Of a DNA stretch of 64,000 bases, positions 1-12,257 are shown in pieces; position 1 is the stretch's first letter; each line of letters begins with the position of its first letter. This DNA comes from Blattamonas nauphoetae. Taxonomy: Eukaryota > Preaxostyla > Oxymonadida. The translations under genes were made by a program, and so were the position numbers. The stretch is from the NCBI GenBank assembly GCA_033064195.1, contig JARBJD010000214.1, forward strand, positions 1 to 64,000, read 5' to 3'. The notes beneath the pieces are model-generated. The model searched no databases and was not told where the DNA came from. It was given only the letters and a program-made list of their open reading frames with translations.

Positions 1-705
1 CACCCATCGCAAAGATCACCTCCTTCGCCCTCCACCCATCGCAAAATCACCTCCTTCCGCCCTCCACCCATCCCAAAATCACCTCCTTCCCTCCTCCACC
101 CATCCAAAATCACCTCCTTCCTCCCTCCACCCATCGCAAAATCACCTCCTTCCTCCCTCCACCCATCGCAAAATCACCTCCTTCCTCCCTCGCATCGCAA
201 AATCACCTCCTTCCTCCCTCCACCCATCGCAAAATCACCTCCTTCCTCCCTCCACCCATCGCAAAATCACCTCCTTCCTCCCTCCATCCCTCAAAATCAC
301 CTCCTTCCGCCCTCCACCCATCGCAAAATCACCTCCTTCCTCCCTCCACCCATCGCCGTCACCTCCTTCCTCCCTCCACCCATCGCAAAATCACCTCCTT
401 CCTCCCTCCACCCATCGCAAAATCACCTCCTTCCTCCCTCCACCCATCGCAAAATCACCTCCTTCCGCCCTCCACCCATCGCAAATCACCTCCTTCCTCC
501 CTCCACCCATCGCAAAATCACCTCCTTCCTCCCTCCACCCATCGCAAAATCACCTCCTTCCTCCCTCCACCCATCGCAAAATCACCTCCTTCCTCCCTCC
601 ACCCATCGCAAAATCACCTCCTTCCTCCCTCCACCCATCGCAAAATCACCTCCCTTCCGCCCTCCACCCATCGCAAAATCACCTCCTTCCTCCCTCCGCG
701 CATCG
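1..705. repeat. 32-bp minisatellite, about 22 copies
   Basis: About 22 head-to-tail copies of a 32-bp unit with the core ATCGCAAAATCACCTCCTTC followed by CTCCCTCCACCC. Copies differ by substitutions (CTCC/CGCC) and small length changes, so several units are 28-31 bp. The array begins mid-unit at the window edge and so continues to the left. It is strongly strand-asymmetric (C-rich on +). The unit is not a multiple of 3, so a long minus-strand open frame running into it is probably fortuitous. Confidence 0.95.
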
Positions 706-2709
706 AAGGAATCACAACTCGCATCCTAAAAGAACTCGTCTCATCCGCGTTGAATTCAGTTCCATCTCCGCTTCTAATCACTCCTCTACACATCATCTCG
801 TCATCTGGACACAAATCAGAATTCGCTGGCGTGGATGCAAGATTCCTTTTCAACCTGTCAAGGCGATGAACTCGTTTGGTGTCGTGCTGTTGGAGGATCA
901 AGAACAAGAAACAACCAACAGCCTCAAATCCAGCCAGCAGCAATTTAATCTTATCCGCAAGTGCAGCTGTTTTGTGGATAACATCGACACATGGACATGT
1001 TTGTCTTGCCAAACTCTCTTCAGAAGCAGGGAAGACGTCAGTGTCAGAACTCAGATTCTTTCCCTCATCATCATTCCAGCGAATTGATATGAACTCCAAA
1101 TGTCTTGTTGTCGATAACACCGCTTCCATAGTCTCTTCATTCTTTCCACCTTTGGAATCGTCTCCTTTCTCCTCCCCACCCACGGGCGGAAGTCACGAAG
1201 TCTGAAATGGGTTTCGAAACGACATGGGAGTTTTAGCGAATGCGACTTTGCAAATTGAGCTGAAGAAACTTGTGATCACTGGGAAGACCCGTGCACACTG
1301 CTTCGTTGGCGAGCGACAATTTGTCGAGTCTGACAAGGATTCAGACAGTCTCACTCTCAACGGAATTCACTCTCGCTGTGACATCGGGGTTTTGTCAATT
1401 TTAATTTCTATTCACCAAATTTGGGATGCTTCTGCATCCTCATTCATCGTCATCCAACTCGTTCTAATTGACACCTTGACATGCTATTATCGTGCTTACC
1501 ATCATTTTTCGTTTCTCTCTCTCTCGTGTCTCCTGCCCCTCTCTCATCAACTTCGATGGCGAAGCACACTTACCATGTTCATGATCTGATTTCCCAGCTC
1601 CAACAAGTCCTCTCAACTGTCTTTCAACGGTGTGAATGTCATTATAACAGCACAGAGTCGTTTTTGTTCCATCTGAATCAGTTTCTCTTCACCGTACATG
1701 ACTTTTTGGCCATTCTTTTTCTTTCAAATTTTCGTCGATTTCTCTTCAATTCTTGCTTTTCTGAATGTTCATCTCGAAATAATGAAAAGATGGATAAAAT
1801 GTCAGGCGAGAGATTGTCTTGGATAAAAACGAAAAGTTGTTAGGGTTAGAACACCAACAGTGGTGAAATCGGCGAGAGGTATTTACCAAGCAATGTAAAC
1901 GTGATTGTTGAGTGTGTTTCGTCTGATATTGTGAATCTTGGGAGACGAATTGAATTGAAAAGCCTGACTGAGTCACAGTGACAGAAACGGCGTGGTGAGG
2001 TTTGGGGTGTGTGAGGATGAGCAGGAGTGGTGTTTGGTCAACAAATAAGAATGGAGTTCGCTTGATTAGAACCTCTCCCTTTGACTGCACACCACTAGTC
2101 TGTGGTGGAGGCTAGTTGGAAGCGAGGGGCCTGAAGTGGTGCGAGGAGAGTGGATTTGAATGAGTAGGTGGAAATGCGGAGAGGTTCGAGGGAGGGAAGG
2201 ATGGTGTGATGAGGGATGATTGTTTGTTGGAGTGAGCGTGCTCGTGTGACGCAATCACGAACACGAACGATGAAGGGCGGGAGGCGGTACAGGTGCAGGG
2301 AGGTTGAAGAGGGCGGTGAGGAGAGCTTGCTGTGAGAACTGGATGGATGAAGGAAAAATGAGTGCAAAGCAAATAACAAAGATAAATATGCGAATGGAAA
2401 GAAAAATCAAAAACTCCAAATTGTTCACACACCTCTTCAAATTATTCCTAGTCCATAATCTGTGGAATCACGGTCTTCAGAAACCCGCACAACAACAGAT
2501 TTGTCCGATTCGACGGCGCAGTCTCATCATCGAATTCCCCAAGTTTCGTCACTTGTTTTGTTCAAATGTGCATCATCAAGCAGAATGAATGTTGATATCG
2601 ACCTTAATTCCGCCAAGTCGCTTCTCATAAGTGCAATCAATGTTGTACCCACATTCGACGAGAGAAACAACAAATAGTCGCCGGGATGCTTCATTTGCAC
2701 AAGAGGTGC
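706..2709. other. no clear gene
   Basis: Only short overlapping open frames on both strands are visible. A minus-strand frame at about 720-1183 has a hydrophobic stretch (about 890-960), but it lacks an ATG at its 5' end and runs into the minisatellite. A Pro/Ser/His-rich minus-strand frame at 2112-2432 looks like composition bias. I see nothing here that I can name. Confidence 0.4.
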
Positions 2710-3850
2710 TTAATACGTGTCCAATATCGGCTCAGGTTCGCTGGACATCTGCATTTCACCTAAAACACGCTCAAATGAGACAAGTGACACACCTGGCGGC
2801 TTGTCCTTCGAGATCATCACTAAAGCCAGCGATGAATGCTCGTTCAGCAGCTGTGAACGATTGAGTGTGACGAATTCTGCAATCTTCTCAATTGCCTTCG
2901 CGTATTCGAACTCAACGTACAACTGTTTCCGAATTTGTCTTCCCACCACTTTTGTCCTTCGCCACGTAAGTTCCTGGATGCACATAATCACAAGAAGAGC
3001 TTCTGCTTGATATGTCGTCAGGAGCAGAGGGCAAGGCAGAGGAACAAGAATCGCGTTTAAGATGTGTGCGAACTGATCATACGAAATGAGGTCCGGTGAC
3101 GACTTGAGCAGAACCGGCAGCGCCGCTAAGGTGGAGAAGGCGATACAGAACAATGTTGGGTATTTGTCAGTTTCTGTGTTAGGGAAGAAGCACTGCGGTT
3201 TCGCCACAGAACTCCCAACGACCAGATGTCGCTTTTCGAGCTTGCCATTTCGAACGAATGCCGTAGATTCTGCGACTCACCAGTCACCTAGACACACACC
3301 CCATATTGAAAGAAAGAACCTTCCATACCAAGTTTCGCCACTCCAGGGCTCGTTAAATCCACGATTTCCGATTTGATGTCGCGATGAACACTTATCTGCT
3401 TGTGCAGTTCTCGCAATGTTAAAGAAATGTGTGTGATGATATCCAAAATTCGCTGAAGAGAGTGACGATATCAGAGACATACCGATTCAACGAGGATGCA
3501 GTTCTCTTTCCGGTGCTTCCTAATCAGCTGGCTCGCATCCCCCCAGTCGCTAAACTCAATCACAATAAACACACTCTCTTATTCCAACTGAGCACGTCGG
3601 AGAAGCGAATGTTTGCGTGGGAGCCATGGTGGATGGATCTGCCCCCTGAGATCTTTCTCTCAAATAACAACACGACTTTTCACGATATCACTTGCATTTT
3701 CCATTACCATCTCGAAGTTTGATCGTCTTCCATCATCGCTGGCTGAATGTGTTCTTTCATATCAAGAATTGGACTTTTCTGTTTTGGTTGTTCTCCTTCA
3801 CGATAGATCCCAGACACTGGTTCGTCGCCGAATTGTTTCGTGAGTAATCC
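2710..3850 (-). pseudogene. degenerate protein-kinase-like gene with helical tail
   Basis: Minus-strand pieces look like a eukaryotic protein kinase. A hinge-like segment FIVIEFSDWGDASQLIRK lies near 3480-3590, and a catalytic-loop segment LRELHKQISVHRDIKSEI near 3370-3420 is followed by GVAKLG where DFG is expected. A KSDIWSLGVL segment typical of helix F lies near 3205-3235. They are in different frames, and the usual APE region between DFG and helix F is missing. A plausible 41-nt GT-AG intron just after KLG would give KLGDW. Downstream, 2710-3210 reads as 165 residues of helix-rich, ARM/HEAT-like sequence. NEK-type kinases carrying helical tails are a possible parent family. The HRD and Lys are kept but the glycine loop and APE are not found, so I call it decayed. 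An unresolved multi-exon gene is the alternative. Confidence 0.5.
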
Positions 3851-4069
3851 TCCCCATCAACAAGCCAGCCTGAAAGCCTATATCAATTTCGATCAGGTAC
3901 CCCATCGGTGAATTCAATCCAAGCCAACTCACTCGTGTCCCTTCTTCCGATGAGCATACCATCCAAGAAGCCCTGGCACTCTCACTCACCGGTCTTCCCT
4001 CTTCTTCCAACGAAGTTTTCTCGCTTGATCTGATCCCCTGCTTCCAAGCAACAACTGCCACCATTGTCT

Positions 4070-5350
4070 AAACTCGTTGAAACACCGAGCAAGTGATATG
4101 GAGATGGAAAAGGAATTGGTGCCAACACTCTCACTTTTGTCTGTCCCCTCCAGCAACTCCGTGAACAGCGTACCATTTGGTCGTCAAAGTTGTCAGCAAG
4201 TTTTCTCTTTCTTCTCCAACTCGGGTTTACCCGCCCTCTACTTCCTTCGGACGACACTCCATTCGTCCAGCACATGCTTGACATTCTTCTTTCCTTAAAA
4301 ATACGCCAAACATGACACTTCCGTCCATTTCGGGATTGGACTCTCATCCACCTCTTTCTTTGCAAGACCAATGCTACCTTTCGTTGTTCCTCCAGCATGC
4401 TCTCCTTGACGATTCCTCATTCACCACAACAAATCCATTCTTCCTCGTCTTCACCACTTTTCTGAACCACCATGTGTCAGACAACGCTCTGAACTCTTCC
4501 CTTCTTGAGTTTATCCTGACCTCTCTTCCACGGAATCACACTTCTGAGGACAAAGTTTCCGCGCAGAGATGGATAAATTTGCGAAGGCTAGATTCTTATT
4601 CACAAAGACTCGGGCCCTGTCTCTCCGCCCACCGATTCTACCAATCAAGCTCTTCACTTTGAACGCGTACACCTACATTGCCAGTCGCATGATCAGAAGA
4701 TACTCGACGAAGCAGACAGGGCTGCCGCCAGTTTGCCACTCGATTTAGATTCGGAGGATCTCGTCCGATATTTTCGGATGTTGAAAATGTGTTTATTACA
4801 AGTTTGTGGGACCTGGCTCTTCGTTTGGACGGCCATTATTAAGGATATATCGGTTGGTTCAACTGTAGTTTGGAAGACTTGTTGCATCATTTCCATCGCG
4901 CGGTGACTCACGGACGAGCACGTCAATTACTGGAATTCAGGTCAGCATCACCCGAAATACAATAAAAACAAGAAAAACCGAATGGCTATCACGAATCTCC
5001 CAACAATAAGGAACAAAGCACGTCGATGACTGTCTCCATCATTTCTCACGATTCTCCCAACAAAACGTCTCTCTCGACGACAGAGTCTCTCCCCACTCCA
5101 GTATCTGTTCATCCACACACGCAGTCGAGACATCCCCTCTTCTTTCCGAACCATACGGACCTCCTCAAAACTCGATCTCTTCGTCGCTCTTTGTTGTCCC
5201 CCCTGAAGAACGCGCTATCGCTCTCGTCGCTGCGGTCGCTGTCTTATCTGAACCAGAGCTGATTCTGGTCAACACCGAAGAACTCGTCAAAACTGGAAAC
5301 AGTCGACACACACCCCGATGGCTGCCAAGCAAGACGAAGACAAGCTTTAG
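4070..5350 (+). CDS. candidate intron-split or decaying helical-repeat gene
   Basis: Several plus-strand segments read as amphipathic helices, in changing frames. One at about 4130-4300 ends in FVQHMLDILLSLK, one at 4312-4560 contains LSLFLQHALLDDS and FILTSLPRN, and one at 5180-5350 contains EERAIALVAAVAVLSEPELI. This is the style of the ARM/HEAT-like genes seen elsewhere in the window (9203-11177 and 54985-58002). Stops separate the segments, and I could not place introns that join all of them in phase. It may be an intron-rich gene or a decaying copy. No function can be assigned. Confidence 0.3.
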
Positions 5351-6508
5351 ACGATCGCGATCGGGCTGACCAGATTCCTTCGCCGCACTCCCGCAGCGAG
5401 TCTGTGGACGAGCAGGACTCGTTCGTTGCGAAGAGTGTCGATGGGAAGGGAGGAAGGACATCGAAACAATTGCCCCTTTGTGAGGGCAGATTATCAGAAG
5501 AAGGGCATTTCGCCGCATCCCATCCGCACACAACACCTTCGGCAGTTCATTTCCTCCCCTGCCATCCGTCATGATCTTTCTCATCGGGTTCTTGCAGGAA
5601 TCAAGAAGGCCGAGACACGGATATGATTCGCCACCAATCATCAGACTCGAGAACAAGCACATCAATCACGAACTGAACGCTTTCGTTGACGCTCTGATTT
5701 TCGACGTGGAGTCACTTGGTTGCACGAACGCAAAACCTGGCCATCCAGTCTCTCTGACACTGTCCTCGCCGTCGCGATGTGCGATTGTGGAGCCATCCTG
5801 TGTGTCATTTTCGGACTCTGTTCTCCGACTGGGCCAGCTGGCATCGCCGATTGTGGTCCACCACACATGCAACGTCGCGGGGAGACATCGGTGACATTCG
5901 TTCGATATGAAATGTGTTCGTCTTCGGATGTGATTCCTGCATTTGCTAAAAATACTGGATCGGAAGGGAGCGTCGCCGTCAAGCCGCGTCCTTATGACAA
6001 TCTCGTCGTGCTCGTTCACGTCCACTGCAGTCCTCTCCAAAACTGGCATTGCACCGAAAACATCCACCCCGTCTCCACTCTCTTCTCTTTCCACATCTAT
6101 TGCATTGTGTTCGTTTGTGAACGTGTCGTCGTGTAGACAGCCAGCCTTGGACCAGCCTCGCCATCGTCTGAGCCAAATTTTGATGGGAACTAAACTGCAT
6201 GACGTTGAGAACGGGCTTTATTGAACGGTGAGTACAGGGATCTCATTGTCGACAGAATTCAGTGTGCGAAACTCAGAATGATCCGACCATCAAAACATCA
6301 CCGACTCACCCAGCCTGGAAAACTCGACTGAGGCATACACCTATGACGACCAATACACTCACTACCGCTCTTCCCGATAGCGAACTCCAGATCATCACTT
6401 ATCATTCTGTGAGCACAGATATTTCGAACTCCGAATTCACATCACCGTATGGAACCTCGCGAACTCGGACATTTCAAGCAGCTGATTCAATTGCCTTCAT
6501 TCAAGGTT
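5351..6508. other. no resolvable gene
   Basis: Short open segments on both strands (for example 5666-6094 on minus and 5720-6136 on plus) overlap each other. None carries a motif I recognise. The plus frame at about 5360-5560 could be a continuation of the preceding helical candidate after a frame change. Confidence 0.3.
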
Positions 6509-7258
6509 TCACAGCCAGTTTTCCGATAAGACATTTTCTGGGAGCGGTGTTGGTTTTAGCAATCGTGGAATTATTCCGACCACACTTTCCACCGATGTAT
6601 CTTTCGGAAGAACACAGCCGCTGAAAGAGGCGGCACACTCTACTTCAATCAGCCAAACATGATTTTCTTTGAAGACACACATTTCGACGAGAACACGACG
6701 CTCGAGTATTTGGACAATACGAAGGACTTCGCCTTTAATCTGCGTCATCCAGAAGAGATTGATGTATTCTCCAAACATCTCCAACTGCCCTGTCGACACG
6801 ATCATTCTCGTCAGTTTCTTCTGAGCTCACTCCTCCAATCACTGTGAGCAACAACGTCCACAGAGAAATGGAAATCGACTCGATTGTCCTCCACTCCTCG
6901 TCGAACGTCCCAAGCAGCGAGCGCAGAATCCGAGCCAGCGACGACAAAACCTCATCTGTGAACAGCACCGAGTGATGATAGAAACGAAGTGAGGGACTTC
7001 AGGCAGAGCGGCTGAGGCTGCGAGTGGTAGATGGGAGTGATGGGGAAGAGCGGGTTGAGCAGCGACGGGATCTTCAATTTGGACAGCTCGTTCAGTTCGC
7101 GCTCTCCAACTTCATTCCCACAAACCACATCGTCCACCACCTCCCCAACACCACAATCCAATCCACACTTTCCACCACTTAAGTCCTGTGCCGTTGGATG
7201 TGAAGATAATCTACGAAGTGATCAAGTCCAACAACGAGAGAATCGCAAAGTCGCATGA
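6509..7258 (-). CDS. candidate helical-repeat gene with one clear intron
   Basis: Minus-strand coding potential runs from about 7250 to 6509. An upstream exon carries ELNELSKLKIPSLLNPL and then, after an unresolved frame change near 6970, VLSSLARILRSLLGTF and SLWTLLLTVIGG. A 46-nt GT-AG intron at 6785-6830 (donor GTGAGC) joins this in phase 0 to LEMFGEYINLFWMTQIKG and on to the stop at 6509. The product would be an ARM/HEAT-like solenoid fragment. The start is not identified. The opposite strand also reads openly at 6630-6847, but the phase-consistent intron favours the minus strand. Confidence 0.4.
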
Positions 7259-7599
7259 CTCATCTCTTTAATCCATTTCACTGTATTGGTTCCATGAACC
7301 ATTTTTTTCTGAACCTGTGCACATAGTTCCGGAATACGTTGTCTTTTGGATTATTGAAAACTCCTTCATTCGTGACAACGATATATTTCACAAGCAGTTA
7401 AATCGAAAAAAATGATTCAATCAGAAAAGATTGACCTAAACGCACGATTATGGTTTGATCACACCACACTCATTGACAGAACGACTTTGGAGATCAGAAC
7501 GTCTGGAATCTCCATTCAGAAATGCAAACAATGTGAATGTGTGAAGGATACAAGGATATTTGAAAATCGAAATGTCGCTCGAACTTTTTCCGTTACGAT

Positions 7600-8397
7600 C
7601 TATGATCTCAAAAATATTGTCCCATGTGAATGAGATTCTGTTTGCCTCATCTCGGATCTACTGTGAAAAAAGTGAGGAAACCTTAAAATTGCAATCATAA
7701 GGCAGTTTGAGGAACACACCATCATTCCAAGATCCAAGTAGTTGGGATGAATGCCATTGGAGATCTTGTTGAGCATGCCATTCCGGAAGTGAACAGATTC
7801 CATCTTATTGAGAGGAATGAGAGATACAAACATCCAAAGACCTTTATCCTGCAGAAAGGTCGTCGGATGCGTGATTCTTGCGGGTCGGAGAAGACCTTCG
7901 TAGAATGAAAACAAGAACATTTTCAACCTCAAAATTGGTCTGTCAAGGTGCACATTATGAATATAGCGTGGAGACACATCACTAACATCAATGCTGATGT
8001 GAGTTTAGACCTCCGAGAACTGTGATGCATGTCCATTCAGGTTCGGATTTGAAAAAGCACCCATTGATCGTGTCTTTCTTCTCAGAAATACCAATTTTTA
8101 CTCAACACTCGCATATCGAAATGAAGAAATTATCATGCAACTAGAAAGTATTGTTGTCCTACCTGATGAACAAGTCCGGCCTAATCGGAGGACTATCAAA
8201 AAATCACACTGTTTCTTCCAGCGATTCGTCAAAGTGTATCGAATTGGTCTTCACAAAGCGCACAGAGTTCCTCACATTCTTCTCCATCATTTTTTAAATC
8301 GCCACGCCTTTGAAAATGAGACTCTTTCGAAATGTTTCTTTCATGAGCTTTGTCAGTTTGGTGTTGTGAAGAATCTGTGTGAGAATTGACTAGATAA
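7600..8397 (-). CDS. candidate helical-repeat gene, exon-split
   Basis: The minus strand reads ILTQILHNTKLTKLMKETF and NVRNSVRFVKTNSIHFDE at about 8390-8200. After intron-like gaps it continues as a 90-100 residue open segment (7600-7930) with KGLWMFVSLIPLNKMESV and HPNYLDLGMMVC. This is the amphipathic-helix style of the other solenoid genes here. A 21-nt GT-AG stretch rich in pyrimidines lies in frame near 7657-7677 and could be an intron or coding, since its length is divisible by three. Start and exon joins are unresolved, and it may be a decaying copy. Confidence 0.35.
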
Positions 8398-9202
8398 ATT
8401 CAAGAAGTCACAAAGAGAAAAGACACACCACGCTGAGAATCAAGGTTGTGTATTCATCTCAGCAAACTTGGGATTTGGTGATGTGCAGGGATGAGTTGAA
8501 ACTGAAAACTTGTCGTGACGGAAGAGATCATTGACGGAAAACAATACCTTGATCATTCGTCACATTTCGCACTGAGGGAAAGATGGACCCTCACCACCAC
8601 TCACGGGTCCTTCTCAGTGATAATACTGGTTGAAACAAGAAACTGGATATAACTTCCAAGAATCAAACAGATCAATATCGGTCAGAAATACGTTCAATCA
8701 ATCTTTTTCGACTTTAACCTCATCAAATACATTTCGTGAACGTTCGTTTCAATTCTTTTTGAAAATTATGCGATTTACGTCACAATAGACTTCCTTCATC
8801 CAAAAATCGTGGGAGGTGAGAACTCGATCCCACAAGAAAGTAATGAAAACATCGTTCTCTCATTCTGTAATTTACTCCTCGAGTGATACTCTCGTAAAGT
8901 TAAAACAATTTAAAGTTACAGGGATCGAGCAGGATGAGGTGAATCACGTGTCATGTCGCGAAGAGCATGTCCTTCATTAATTTTGTTTTACAGTTTTCAC
9001 GTCATTCAGAATTTTTTGGTGTCCAATTTTTTGTCACAAGGTGTTGAACTCTCTCAATTATCATTGATAGAAAATTAAAAAATATAGTCTCTTTATTCGG
9101 AAAAATAAAACCGTTTTACAGCCGGATCAAGACGTCGTGTCCGGTAGTATAATAAATTGATTCTTAATCTCGAACCCAACAAACTAATCAGGTGACTCTT
9201 CG
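8398..9202. other. AT-rich intergenic region
   Basis: There are no open frames of note on either strand. Base composition is visibly more AT-rich than the coding blocks, with runs such as those near 9060-9110. It precedes the ATG of the next gene and probably holds its promoter, but I recognise no promoter motif. Confidence 0.5.
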
Positions 9203-11177
9203 ATGACTTCAGAGCAGTCTGTTCTGAATGGGGATCTCTCGCCGAGGGCATTGAACAATCCACCCTGTTGGAATCGAGTTCGTCGTTTTCGTGATTCTTC
9301 TCTCTCGTTCCCAGTCAAAAATTACATCACTTCTCGAAGTATTGCAATGTAATGATGAATACCGTATTGTTGACACACTCCAAACATTGCAGAAAGTGGC
9401 ATCTGGTGTGTATTCTTGCTTTCTTCATCGATTTGTTGATGCATGTTTTGGATGTTTTGGATGTGTTTCAGATGGCTCTTTTGATGATTGGTGTCCATTT
9501 CTGTCCCCATTGTGTTGTGGAGCACACTCATCTGAACTTCTGGTCTCTCTTTTTCCATTTTATTCATTCTCGCTTTTCAGGTTGAACTGATGAAATTGAT
9601 ATCTATTCTTTGTTTGTGGTTTACTTGATTGTGACGATGGATGTCATTCTTGCTTTCTTTCAGATTCGAAATCGCCCTCGTTCGTTCGCTCTTCGCCATC
9701 GTTTGAAATCCCTTCTTTCATCATTACCCACTTCCGAGATTGGTCCACGTGTCCTGCATTGAAATCAGTGTGTTGATTTCTTTCTTCTTGTGAATTTGTT
9801 TTCAGTGTTGTTCTTGCATGGAATCTCTCTTTTTCGAACCTGAAATCGCCAACTCGCTTTTCATCCTGCACAAGGATTTCATCATTTCCACATTCAACAA
9901 TGTCGGAGAATCATCACCTCCAAATGCAATTGTCACCACTTTGGCTCGGATTTCTCTCTTCCCTCATCTCAGAATCGCCCACAACTCTCTCCTAGCTCTT
10001 TTCAGTGTTGTCAAAGGAGATCCAACAGTTCTCACACTTCTCCCCTCACCCATCTACCCGTCGTCTTCCCTACACCAACAGTTTTCTTGTCTCTCATTCC
10101 TGGCAGCTCTCCCAGAAACTCCGAATCGTTTTCTCCGAATTCCAATCAAATCTCCCAACTAATCCTTCACAACTCCCAAAATACATCCAACTCACGAAAG
10201 ATGATCCATTCCGAATCACTCGTTCTCTTCAGTTCTATTATTATTCGTTCCTCCTTCCTGTTCTTCTTTTGAAAGCAACTCCACCAATCAAAGTGTGATA
10301 CCGTTTTTATCATCATTTCATGTCGTCTTAGGTAGATTCGGAGATTCTCCGAGAATTAATTCTCTTTGTGAAAGAAGCTCTCCCAACAATTCTCACGAAC
10401 AGTTCAACCATCGACACTCTCATCGCTTCTCTTCCCTCCGACTCTTCTCCAACCACTCCATTGGTTTCTGGAGTTGACAAACGAATGGCTGATTCTCTCA
10501 CAATACTTCAAAATGAAAGTGAATTCTTTGTGAATTATGCATGGATTTTCATCATCAATCTGACATTCAAACTCGCAGATCCCAACAAACAATCCTTCCA
10601 AACAATCATGCTCGACAATTCATCCTTCCCTGACCTCATTCTCAACTCTCTCAAGCTCCCTCGCCCAGACATCAGAGAGAACGAGGTCATTGCAATCACA
10701 AACATCGTTATTGGATTTCCATCGATGAAGGAAAGATTCATGATTGCGAATCTTGTTGGGAGGATGTTTGAGATCGTCGATTTTGTTTCTCTTCCTCTCT
10801 CTGAATCCGACACTCTTTTTCATCTCACCAACTTCTTTCGATGCATGTTGAATCCGATTGGAGACGACGAAGAAACCGTTTTTGCACAATTTCCTCTCAT
10901 TCGTGTTTTAGCCTTCGATCCAGCCAAGTCATTCATCAAATTCATCTTCCACGATTCTGACAAACTCATTCTGGATGAAGAAGATACTGCTGCACTCGAG
11001 ATAAGTCTCTGTTATATCCACCGTTACACTAAAAACATGGAACTCCGTTCAGACGAACACGACGCTGACATCGTGTCAGAACTTGTGAAATGGGAGATCC
11101 GAACGATGGTCGAGATGGAGAACGAAGGAACTTTTACAATTGTCTTCCAGAGTTTGCTGAACAGAACATATGAATGA
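9203..11177 (+). CDS. helical-repeat (ARM/HEAT-like) protein, seven exons
   Basis: I infer exons 9203-9277, 9315-9407, 9581-9615, 9664-9700, 9806-10059, 10082-10292 and 10332-11177. All introns are GT-AG and every join is in phase, giving 1551 coding bases: 516 residues and a stop. The protein starts MTSEQSVLNGDLSP, then runs as successive amphipathic helices (for example SKITSLLEVLQ, DTLQTLQKVASGVELMKLI, FEIALVRSLFAI). This resembles an ARM/HEAT solenoid and suggests a protein-binding scaffold. No catalytic motif, signal peptide or membrane helix is seen. Introns measure 37, 173, 48, 105, 22 and 39 nt, and the 22-nt one is exceptionally short. If that one is not spliced, the gene would instead carry a frameshift at about 10060-10080. 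Family identity is inferred from helical pattern only. Confidence 0.65.
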
Positions 11178-11829
11178 AATCGAGACAAGCGAGAGCGGCA
11201 GAAGAGACGAGAAGCGCTTTTGGGAGAAGAAGGGTGGGACGATGCCTTCGAATTGCGAGTGGTGGGGATCGAAGTGGACACTGATCAGGACATACAACTT
11301 GATGCGAGTCTGCTCAGGGTCGAACTGGCCTTCAATTCAGACACGAACTGACGAACGATTGATGGTCTGTCGAACCCACACTCGTCACTCAATGCTTCTC
11401 ACTCATCCACTCAACACACATGAGCGAACATAGAGAGATTCAGATGCAGTCTGGCAGCGATTCATTGATCGGTCTTTTCACACTTCCATTTTCTCCATTT
11501 TTGTTTCCTCTCATCTCCTCTCCCATCCTCGCTCGTTGGAGGAGAAAGCGGTGGAAAACATCAGATCTGTCGTTCCACACCATTCATTGAAAGTGTAACA
11601 AATACAATTTTGAGCACGTATGTGAGCAGATTGGACTTGTCGATGCGACAAAATGGTTTATTTCCAGCGTGTTCTTTCTTTCTCTGTGTTTCGTGACGAT
11701 AGAGGTTTGTTGGTTTGTGGAGAAAATGGTGGAGTGTGAGAGCCAATAAATGACAAACCGTGAGAGGATGAAGAGTTTCATGTTCGTTTCAAGTGATCTT
11801 TTTTTCACAATTTCAGCCCCAAAGTGAGC
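11178..11829. other. intergenic, no gene seen
   Basis: Short overlapping frames only. It follows the stop of the solenoid gene and precedes the duplicated 5' flank of the giant-gene array. Confidence 0.4.
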
Positions 11830-12257
11830 TGAGGCCAGAAATGTTTGGGATGATCAAGTTTCAACTTTCTCTATTGAATATCGATGTTATACCATTCAAG
11901 ACTTACACATTGCATTGCACAAGGCCCTAGATCCAGTTTATTATCGGTTGGAGTTCAACGAAAGAAGAAATACAGTGCAAAATTCCACAATCGAAACGGG
12001 CCCTCGCTACTGGAAGTCTGAATACCATTTTATCTCCGGTTGAGGGCCAACTCATCTATAGGCGTTGTTCTTGTCTTTCTGATGTTCAAAATCCATCGAG
12101 ATTCGGCCATTCAGGCTGAATGAAGCACATCAAAAAACTTCACTCCAGACTGACTGGAAGAAGCCGATAGGTCACTACAAATCACCATCTCCAAGAAGAG
12201 TCCAAGAACTTACACAAATAATGGGATGCAACGGAACAGAAACCATTCGTAGGTGAC
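11830..12257 (+). repeat. duplicated 5' flank of giant genes, copy 1
   Basis: About 400 bp directly upstream of giant copy A1 are clearly similar to 19590-19991, upstream of copy A2. Shared landmarks are TCAACTTTCTCTATTGAATA, the block GGGCCCTCGC..CTGGAAGTCTGAAT, and the last 30 bases before the ATG. This is the left edge of the tandem duplication unit and must contain the promoter, but no core element is recognisable. Confidence 0.7.

Noticed and set aside
1-705. Possible CRISPR array from regular repeats
   Set aside because: There are no unique spacers. It is a plain tandem repeat in a eukaryotic context with no cas genes.
6630-6847. Plus-strand beta-helix-like frame (GGTLYFNQPNMIFFEDTHF)
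   Set aside because: The opposite strand has an in-phase intron with a good donor joining two helical segments, which is the better explanation.
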